A stretch of DNA of 40,048 bases from Desulfobulbaceae bacterium (GTDB lineage: Bacteria; Desulfobacterota; Desulfobulbia; Desulfobulbales; Desulfobulbaceae): assembly GCA_024763055.1 (NCBI GenBank), contig JANTGH010000017.1:1-40048 (forward strand). Direction: 5' to 3'. Positions 34,353 through 40,048 of the stretch are shown here, one piece after another. Below the pieces are notes generated by a model. That model was not told the DNA's origin and made no database searches. It was given only the letters and a program-made list of their open reading frames with translations. Numbering within the stretch: the stretch's first letter is position 1; every line of letters starts with the position of its first letter. A program made the position numbers and the translations under genes.

Positions 34353-34656
34353 CTGTTTCACTCCTTTAAAGAACTGCTGCACAATGCCTGGAAACATGCC
34401 GAAGCAAAAGAAATCGTTGCAACAGTTAAAAAGACAGGGCACCATGTACGACTGACTTACAGTGGATGACGCCGGCAAAGGTTTTATCCCCGAAGAGATT
34501 GAGCCGGATACCGAAGAACTCAAAGGCATAGGTCTGACCAGCATCAAGCAGTGGAGTATTGCCATTAGCGGAACGCTTTCCATAGAATCCGAATCAGGCA
34601 AGGGCGCCCGAATTTCCATAGATATTCCACTTGAACAACAAGAGGATGAGACATGA
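34353..34656 (+). pseudogene. Histidine kinase 3' fragment (NarX/DegS type)
   Basis: The kinase ATPase domain survives in two frames: LFHSFKELLHNAWKHAEAKE through HHVRLTYS, then a frameshift near 34461-34465 and DDAGKGFIPEEIEPD through GIGLTSIKQW and GKGARISIDIPLEQQ. ELLHNAWKHA is the N-box, and the GIGL and SGKGARISIDIP segments are typical of HPK7 kinases. The dimerisation and sensor parts are missing, cut at the IS66 remnant. Its end overlaps the regulator start by 4 bp, as in a normal kinase-regulator pair. Confidence 0.8.
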
Positions 34657-35155
34657 TTGCCGCATTTCTCGCCGACGATCATCAGATGTTTCGACAGGGA
34701 CTCCGCACCCTGCTCGCGACCACAAAAGATATCAAAGTTGTGGGTGAGTCCAGTAACGGCCAGGAAAGCCTGCGGCTGATAGAACAGATCAAGCCTGCTG
34801 TGGCCGTTCTTGATATTGCCATGCCCGGCCTGACAGGTATTGAGGTCGCCAAACGTCTTACCCGAGTGGCGCCAAAAACAAAAATACTGATTCTGACCAT
34901 GCACGCCGACTGCTTTTACGCTGTCGAAGCCCTGAAGGCAAACGCTCTTGGCTTCATGCTCACGGAAGAGAATTTTGATATGCTTATTGATGCCATTCGT
35001 GCGGTGGCAACATCCTGACGGAACGGGAGCGGGAAATCCTGCAGCTTGTTGTCGAGGGGTTAACCAATCAGGAAATTGCCGACAACCTGTGCATATCGAC
35101 CAGCACAGTGGATACGCATCGAAAAAACATTATGGCAAAATTGATGAACTCGTAA
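34653..35155 (+). pseudogene. Broken NarL/LuxR-type response regulator
   Basis: Residues 1-121 (34653-35018) are a receiver with Asp54 (VLDIAMPG), but the conserved lysine is Thr (GFMLTEENF). The frame stops at 35018. The LuxR-type helix-turn-helix follows in another frame (35015-35155): [20 protein letters not shown] and [23 protein letters not shown]. The linker of 15-20 residues between the domains is missing. After AKL the gene runs into palindromic element C, which gives the final LMNS and stop. It is decayed, like its kinase partner. Confidence 0.82.
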
Positions 35156-35323
35156 AAAGTCGCAACTCACTCAAAGATGGCTAAGTACAAAACACAGATA
35201 TACAGGTAAGCGTAGACTCCGAGGAGTAGTGTGTCGGAGTGGGTCATGACTATACAGGTAGTATGTCTTGAGTCATCCCGACACACACAACGCAGTAGAT
35301 CGAAGTTTTTACGACGCCATCAA
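35141..35323. repeat. Long palindromic element C, at the 3' end of the broken regulator
   Basis: The outer arms are TTGATGAACTCGTAAAAA (35141-35158) and the complement of TTGATGGCGTCGTAAAAA (right arm 35306-35323), 15 of 18 matches. Inside, GTGTCGG...ATGACT and AGTCAT...CCGAC form a second stem. It begins exactly where the LuxR helix-turn-helix would continue. A short open stretch on the minus strand ends 2 bp beyond its right edge. Confidence 0.7.
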
Positions 35324-35418
35324 AATTAGATATTCATTCCGTCGCCGGTCTCGTCAAGTACGCCATCCGTCATAAGATAGTCACCCTGTAGCAAAAATTC
35401 CCAAGGCCCGCCGGTAAA

Positions 35419-35434
35419 TCAGGGTTATCCCTGA
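35419..35434 (-). terminator. Hairpin after the FlgO-family gene
   Basis: TCAGGG (35419-35424) and CCCTGA (35429-35434) form a perfect 6-bp stem with a 4-nt loop, 8 bp after the stop of the minus-strand FlgO-family gene. There is no proper T-run after it, only TTTA, so it may be a weak terminator or an mRNA end stabiliser. Confidence 0.4.
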
Positions 35435-35441
35435 CTCTCAA

Positions 35442-36065
35442 CTACCAATACAACAGTTTATCAAGCCATGGCTCACCGGGTGCGGCTACGCCGTCCTCTT
35501 CGGACAACTGCAGGCCAAGCATCTGCAGGCTGTCGACATCAAGACAGATTCGCTTTTCGTAGACGGAAAGGATGGAACCGGCGCCAGGCTTGACAAGCCG
35601 AATGGAGAGATACATAACCCGGTTGCTCAGGGTGTAGGTTCCCACAACAACGGCCTGAGCCCGTTGTTTTTCTTTTAATTCCATCAGGTCACGGGAAAGC
35701 AGGAACTCCCCTTCCCCGGAATTTATAACCACATTGCGCCGCAGCTTGACTTCATTGACCGCAACCCCCTGCCTGACGAATTCTGCGGTAATGGCATTCT
35801 GCAGGCTGCGGCCGAAACTGGAACTGTCCTTGAGATTATCGTTATTGACCGGAGTGGAGATGAAAACCGGCTGGTTTGGCCGGCGTGGCAGCAGCGGGGG
35901 AAAGGACTGGGTAATCAGGGTATCGCTGATGTCTTTGCCAAGAGAAACCAGGTTGACATCAGCGCCTAAAAACTCTTCAAGTCGGGTGCAGTTCAATCGG
36001 CTGCAACCGGTAAACAACAGGACAGGGACAAAAACAACGGCGCTTATAAAAAGAAAATTTTTCAT
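35442..36065 (-). CDS. FlgO-family lipoprotein
   Basis: This is 207 residues with a signal peptide and lipobox LFTGC (Cys at about 20). The FlgO-like domain follows (about 40-190): DISDTLITQSF, FISTPVNNDNL, FGRSLQNAITAEFVRQGVAVNEVKLR and RAQAVVVGTYTLSNRVMYLSIRLV. FlgO is an outer-membrane lipoprotein near the flagellar base in Vibrio; members also occur in non-flagellar settings as general outer-membrane proteins. It follows another lipoprotein gene in the same direction (94 bp gap) and is likely expressed with it. Confidence 0.85.
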   Translation of the reverse strand: MKNFLFISAVVFVPVLLFTGCSRLNCTRLEEFLGADVNLVSLGKDISDTLITQSFPPLLPRRPNQPVFISTPVNNDNLKDSSSFGRSLQNAITAEFVRQGVAVNEVKLRRNVVINSGEGEFLLSRDLMELKEKQRAQAVVVGTYTLSNRVMYLSIRLVKPGAGSILSVYEKRICLDVDSLQMLGLQLSEEDGVAAPGEPWLDKLLYW

Positions 36066-36159
36066 TGGCTTACAGCAGAAGATTGATGTTGGATTATATC
36101 TTTGCAGGCAAATGTTACCGTTTATCCAAAGGCCACCTTGAAAGTGGCTGTCCTGCTCA

Positions 36160-36837
36160 TCAAAAGCGGGTACTGGTCAGTTCAAGTTCATCGGCAGGCG
36201 CAACCTGTTGGTACTGCCGGACATCGGCATCGTTAATATAGTAAATATCTGATTTTCGCATAAGATACAAATTGTCATGAACTATCGAGGTAGTAATAAT
36301 AACCTCATAATGCCCATTGACCACAGAAGTTGATAGCAAGGAATCGGCGGCGGCTGCCCCGGCAATTGCGGCAATCTCAAAGGGAGCATTGCGAAAGACC
36401 ATGATTCCCGTTGTCAAGGCCGTCAACACGCCTGGTTTTGGCCACTGGTAGCGGTTTGCCTGATGATACACGACCTGGACCTTATAATCGACAATCAGGC
36501 CCTTTGCATCTTTTTTTGCCTTGGTCGGCACCCCGAAATTCACTAACTGGGTTATGAGCAGGTCGTTAAATCCTTCATCAAAGGAAAAGGTTCCACCCAT
36601 TGCCCCACAGGCCCCGGGTTGGCCGCATCTGTGCCGGACATAGACCGGTGTGTCGAGAAGGCCCCGGCTAACAAGCTCACTGTTAATCTGGTTGGCAACG
36701 TCATTTGCCAGCACATCCCAGTGATGGACGGCCTGCATTTTCTGCTGCTCGCTGAAGGCGTAACCGGCCGGCTGCGGAATGCGGGTGCAGCCGCTCACGA
36801 GCACAACACACAGACAAAGAAAAAAAATCTTCCCCAT
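36160..36837 (-). CDS. Lipoprotein of unknown function, partner of FlgO-like protein
   Basis: This is 225 residues with lipobox LVSGC (Cys17). The mature part has a Cys pair (RCGQPGAC, about 70-77), a hydrophobic stretch (about 135-170, rich in Ala, Gly and Ile) and a C-terminal beta-rich region (HYEVIITTSIVHDNLYLMRKSDIYYI). I do not recognise a named family; its place before the FlgO-like gene suggests they work as an envelope pair. CAGGGAGCAGGT precedes the ATG. Confidence 0.75.
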   Translation of the reverse strand: MGKIFFLCLCVVLVSGCTRIPQPAGYAFSEQQKMQAVHHWDVLANDVANQINSELVSRGLLDTPVYVRHRCGQPGACGAMGGTFSFDEGFNDLLITQLVNFGVPTKAKKDAKGLIVDYKVQVVYHQANRYQWPKPGVLTALTTGIMVFRNAPFEIAAIAGAAAADSLLSTSVVNGHYEVIITTSIVHDNLYLMRKSDIYYINDADVRQYQQVAPADELELTSTRF

Positions 36838-36963
36838 ACCTGCTCCCTGACTGAATTAAAAAACCATTCTCCCGATAACGCAACACAGGTAGAACCATAT
36901 AAAAATAATTATAGCATACGTATCGGCAGGTAGGCGAACGGAATATACATTTTTTTTTAAAGG

Positions 36964-37401
36964 TTACAGTAAATTATTAATCCGTGTTTCCAATTCGGAC
37001 GCCGGGACCGCGCCTACGGCCTGGTCCATAACCTGACCATTCTTAAAAAAGATCAGGGTGGGCACACCGCGGATCTGAAATTTTGCCGGAGTCATCTGAT
37101 GACGACTGGTGTCGAGTTTGCAGATAACCACCCGGCCTGCATACTGCCGGGCCAGATCAATAATTACCGGAGCCAGCATTTTGCATGGGCCGCAGGTGGG
37201 CGAATAAAAATCCACCAGCACCAGCTTGTCCGTGGAGCCGATGACCTGCTGAAAATTATGATCGCCAAGCTCTACCACTGTGCCGCCGGCACCGGTAAGC
37301 GAAGCGCCGCAACGGCCACATTTCGGCGTTAAATGCTGTTTATCGGCCGGGATCCTGTTTTTTGCCCCACAGGAAGGGCAGACAATTAAAGTATCGCTCA
37401 T
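36964..37401 (-). CDS. Thioredoxin with N-terminal zinc ribbon (TrxC-like)
   Basis: This is 145 residues. A zinc ribbon is formed by C8, C11, C28 and C31 (CPSCG and CGRCG), as in E. coli thioredoxin 2. The thioredoxin domain has the CGPC redox site (C70-C73); the usual Trp before it is Thr (SPTCGPCK). The cis-Pro loop RGVPTLIFF is intact. It reduces protein disulfides in the cytoplasm and, in TrxC, responds to oxidative stress. AGGAG stands 8 bases before the ATG. Confidence 0.93.
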   Translation of the reverse strand: MSDTLIVCPSCGAKNRIPADKQHLTPKCGRCGASLTGAGGTVVELGDHNFQQVIGSTDKLVLVDFYSPTCGPCKMLAPVIIDLARQYAGRVVICKLDTSRHQMTPAKFQIRGVPTLIFFKNGQVMDQAVGAVPASELETRINNLL

Positions 37402-37530
37402 TTTCGTTCTCCTGCTTGTTCACAATAAAAGAGTCCTCATTCCTGTTTGGACCTGAATTCCTGTTTGAACAAAACCATAAGCATTAGACAGCGTTCGTCC
37501 AGCAATCCGTCGAAAAAAAAACCTTCCCAT

Positions 37531-39783
37531 CTACGAGGTCAATACCCGATAAATTTCGGGCATTCTGGCCGGAAGCTTTCGGACATCGTTGATAAAGATA
37601 TAATTCACTTCGCCATACATATGGGCCATGTAATCGTGGGCATGCTGATCAATAGTGATGCAGAAGGGATGGATACCGGCCGACTTGGCTTCGAGCAGGG
37701 AATGCCTTGTGTCTTCAATGGCATATTCTCCCTTATATTCGTCATAATCCTCGGGCTTGCCGTCGGACAGGGTAATCAATAACCGGATGCGGGCATCAAT
37801 TTTCTGAAAAATCGAGGTCATATGACGAATCGCCGGGGCCATTCGGGTATACTCACGGGGCGCAATGGCTCCGATACGGCGGCGAACATCATCGTTATAG
37901 GCTTCATCCAGGTGTTTAACATGAAAGGTTTCGCAGCGCAGACGACGCATCCCGGAAAATCCGTAAATACCATAGCGGTCGCCTAAGACTTCCATGGCCT
38001 CGCAGATAAGCACCAGTGACTCCTTGATTGCCGTACCCACCCATCCCTCAGTTGAGTTGGACATATCAACAAGAAAGAGAACGGCAATATCGCGCTCGTC
38101 ACGCTGCAGACGAATAAACAGCCTGTCCGACGGCGGTAGACCGGCCCGGGTATCGGCAAGTGATTCAACCAGGGCATCCACATCGATATCATCCCCATCC
38201 CGCTGCCTGCGAAGAAATCGTTCCCGGCAGCGCATCATTTCAAACTGGTGGCGTAACCGCACGATCTGTCCTCGATATTGAGACAGCGTTACGGGAACAA
38301 AATTTGATTGCACCGGTTCGATTTCCTGTTCAGTCAGCATGCACCAGTTTTTCCGAAACCCTTTTCTTCGATAATCCCATTCATCATAGGTCGCCCGGGT
38401 ACTTATAATCGGCTGCTCCATGGCCGGGATTTGTTTTCCGGCAGCCATATACTGCCCAGCCCTGCCGACAGCGCTGGTTACATGCAAAGCGGGGTTCATG
38501 CCGAAATCCGACTCCATTTCGCGGGTCATCTCCTGCAATTCATCAGGCAGTTTGGACGATTCATTGGCTATGGTCAGGTAGAGCGTCTCCTCTGCGTCCT
38601 GCGCACTCTTTCGAGCGTGCTCAAGGACAATGGCCTGATCTCCATCACCTCCACTACCCTCCTCTCTCTGCTGCTGCTCTCCAAGAAGACGTCTTGCCTC
38701 GGGCAGACGCAACAACAGCAGGGAAAGGGCCTCGACAAATTCTTCCTCAATGTCTTTTTGCTGTTGCCTGCGGGCGGCATAAACCGCCTGTAAACGGATC
38801 TCCCCCTGAACAACAAGCGGCTGCCTGTCGAGGACGTACTTCTCGTGACTTGCCTGCTCATATAATGATCGACAAAGATCAATACTCGCCCCGGCCTCGC
38901 AGTCATCCACAGAAAGCCGGGCCAGGACATCCGCCAGCCATGGCGCAGTCAGCGCTGTTGTCGATTCCGGCAGACAGCATGCTCTCTCAAGTGCGGCAAA
39001 GAAGCCTGCCTGACCCGTCAAGGGCGGAGATGTGGATAAAACCTGCCGAATCTCACGGGTCGCGCGCATCAGACCGGGAAGTTCACGCTGCAGAAAAAAA
39101 CCGGCCCGTAATGTCTCCAGGCAATGATACAACCGCGCGGCAAGCAACGGATCGGGGAAGGAATCAAAGAACCGTTGCAGATGTTGAGCAGGTAAACTAT
39201 CTGCGGTATCGGCAGAAATTTCAGGAAAAAACGTCCCCTGGTGAATAAAGCTCCACTGGTACCCGGCAATGAGTTTATAGAGAAGAATATTTTCCTCCTC
39301 ACTGGCAAACAAGGTCAGTTCGTCAGGGAGATACATGGTCCGGGTGTCTGTTGCGGCCACAGGGGAAGACGCGATTTCCAGTCCTTTTCCGGAAAGCCCC
39401 TGGATATAGGGCCGCAGCCATCCCTCGATATCGATAAGACGAACCCCCATCTCGCCGCGCAGACGACAGACAAAATTCTGCTCCACATCAACCATAAACT
39501 GTTGAGCTGCCCGCAGACCGCCGGTTTCATAGTGATCAAGGGTTGCATTGACCCAGGCGGATAACTCCGATTCCCGAATACAGGAAAGCGCCTTTTTCAC
39601 CTGGCCGAGATAGTTGTAGCACAGGGAATTCGAGATCGGCCAGATGATCGGAACCTGCGCCAGAATACATTGCGCGGCCGGCTCATCAACAAGGCATTCA
39701 ACGGCGTCCTCGACTTCCCAAATATTTGGTAAATCAGGGGCTACCAGTTGACGGAAACGGTCTGTGAGTTCACCCAGATTCAT
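37531..39783 (-). CDS. NorD/CbbO-like vWA protein
   Basis: I place the start at ATG 39783 (MNLGELTDRF, 750 residues); a longer frame to 39852 overlaps the ATPase gene. The long helical N-terminal part (to about 480) precedes a vWA domain. Its metal site is DMSNST (D573) with TLSDGKPED further on, and the stretch YGIYGFSGMRRLRCE is typical of NorD and CbbO. These proteins pair with a NorQ/CbbQ AAA+ ATPase to insert metal or activate a target such as nitric-oxide reductase or RuBisCO. The partner gene is immediately upstream. No target gene is visible in the window. Confidence 0.9.
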   Translation of the reverse strand: MNLGELTDRFRQLVAPDLPNIWEVEDAVECLVDEPAAQCILAQVPIIWPISNSLCYNYLGQVKKALSCIRESELSAWVNATLDHYETGGLRAAQQFMVDVEQNFVCRLRGEMGVRLIDIEGWLRPYIQGLSGKGLEIASSPVAATDTRTMYLPDELTLFASEEENILLYKLIAGYQWSFIHQGTFFPEISADTADSLPAQHLQRFFDSFPDPLLAARLYHCLETLRAGFFLQRELPGLMRATREIRQVLSTSPPLTGQAGFFAALERACCLPESTTALTAPWLADVLARLSVDDCEAGASIDLCRSLYEQASHEKYVLDRQPLVVQGEIRLQAVYAARRQQQKDIEEEFVEALSLLLLRLPEARRLLGEQQQREEGSGGDGDQAIVLEHARKSAQDAEETLYLTIANESSKLPDELQEMTREMESDFGMNPALHVTSAVGRAGQYMAAGKQIPAMEQPIISTRATYDEWDYRRKGFRKNWCMLTEQEIEPVQSNFVPVTLSQYRGQIVRLRHQFEMMRCRERFLRRQRDGDDIDVDALVESLADTRAGLPPSDRLFIRLQRDERDIAVLFLVDMSNSTEGWVGTAIKESLVLICEAMEVLGDRYGIYGFSGMRRLRCETFHVKHLDEAYNDDVRRRIGAIAPREYTRMAPAIRHMTSIFQKIDARIRLLITLSDGKPEDYDEYKGEYAIEDTRHSLLEAKSAGIHPFCITIDQHAHDYMAHMYGEVNYIFINDVRKLPARMPEIYRVLTS

Positions 39784-39799
39784 AAAAAGAACAAAAGGA

Positions 39800-40048
39800 C
39801 TAAAATAATGCGGCGGCCATCTCATCAATAGCAGCCAGCAGTTCGGGATCATCGGTCAATGACTCGGTCACTGCGGCCCGGCAGGCAGTGCGGACATCAA
39901 TCCCCTGACTGATTAATTTTCCCACCTGGATGAGGAGCCGGGTACTGGCCCCTTCAGCAAGGCCGGAATCTCTCAGCCCGCGCGTCATAGTCGCAAATTT
40001 GACCAGCAGGCGGGCCAGTTCCTGATCCACATCGCCTTCACGGCGGAC
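39800..40048 (-). CDS. NorQ/CbbQ-like AAA+ ATPase, C-terminal part
   Basis: The frame is open to the window edge, so the gene begins outside; only the last 82 residues are seen. VRREGDVDQELARLLVKF, then GLAEGASTRLLIQVGKLISQ and TESLTDDPELLAAID match the C-terminal helical lid of CbbQ/NorQ ATPases. Walker motifs are outside the window. It is followed after 16 bp by the NorD-like gene, the standard Q-D order. Confidence 0.82.
   Translation of the reverse strand, partial: VRREGDVDQELARLLVKFATMTRGLRDSGLAEGASTRLLIQVGKLISQGIDVRTACRAAVTESLTDDPELLAAIDEMAAALF

Noticed and set aside
1-40048. CRISPR arrays, tRNA or rRNA genes
   Set aside because: I saw no regularly spaced direct repeats and no tRNA cloverleaf or rRNA-like sequence while reading; this was not a computed scan.

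Overview
This window looks like a chromosomal segment of a motile, anaerobic Gram-negative bacterium. Desulfobacterota, perhaps near Desulfobulbales, is my best guess. The grounds are moderate G+C, a large Feo iron(II) uptake locus, a full MoxR/Bat operon, lipoproteins with clear lipoboxes and several multi-domain histidine kinases. The lineage is inferred from gene style, not from a marker gene. I saw no tRNA, rRNA, CRISPR array, prophage or intact insertion sequence.

Layout. 1-2.06 kb: end of a flagellar operon (fliD 3' part, fliS, a small FliT-like chaperone), then a YcgR-like PilZ protein. 2.9-4.1 kb (minus): a CDF metal transporter fused to a NifX-like domain. 4.2-4.33 kb: a 108-bp miniature transposable element (MITE) with an 8-bp target duplication. 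4.4-7.5 kb: feo cluster (feoA with a Cys/His-rich N-terminus, a 54-residue Cys-rich membrane protein, a shortened FeoA-like protein, feoB) with two matching palindromes that look like metalloregulator boxes. 7.9-16.2 kb: moxR, DUF58, DUF4381-like, batA, a batB-batC fusion, batD, batE. 16.2-18.7 kb (minus): two PEGA-like lipoproteins, mtnA and a class II aldolase, which together suggest a DHAP-type salvage shunt for methylthioadenosine/5'-deoxyadenosine. 19.1-23.3 kb: an HDOD-GAF-histidine kinase, then a REC-PAS-kinase-REC hybrid. 23.6-28.9 kb: sppA, a periplasmic solute-binding protein, a Gate-domain membrane protein and a two-domain UspA. 28.9-31.8 kb (minus): an M16 peptidase lipoprotein. 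31.9-33.5 kb: an SDR protein with an altered active site, a small unknown protein and rpmB. 33.8-35.3 kb: a decayed region holding an IS66-type transposase remnant, a 3' kinase fragment and a broken NarL-type regulator. 35.4-40 kb (minus): NorQ/CbbQ-like ATPase (partial), NorD/CbbO-like vWA protein, a zinc-ribbon thioredoxin, a lipoprotein and a FlgO-family protein.

The main pattern outside the genes is small mobile or palindromic DNA. Two inverted, 94% identical copies of the 108-bp MITE lie 21 kb apart. Their ends share 12 bp with sequence just upstream of the IS66 transposase remnant, so the MITE is probably an IS66-derived non-autonomous element. Three further long palindromic elements (at about 23.4, 32.8 and 35.2 kb) sit against gene ends; two share an internal motif, and one ends the broken response-regulator gene.
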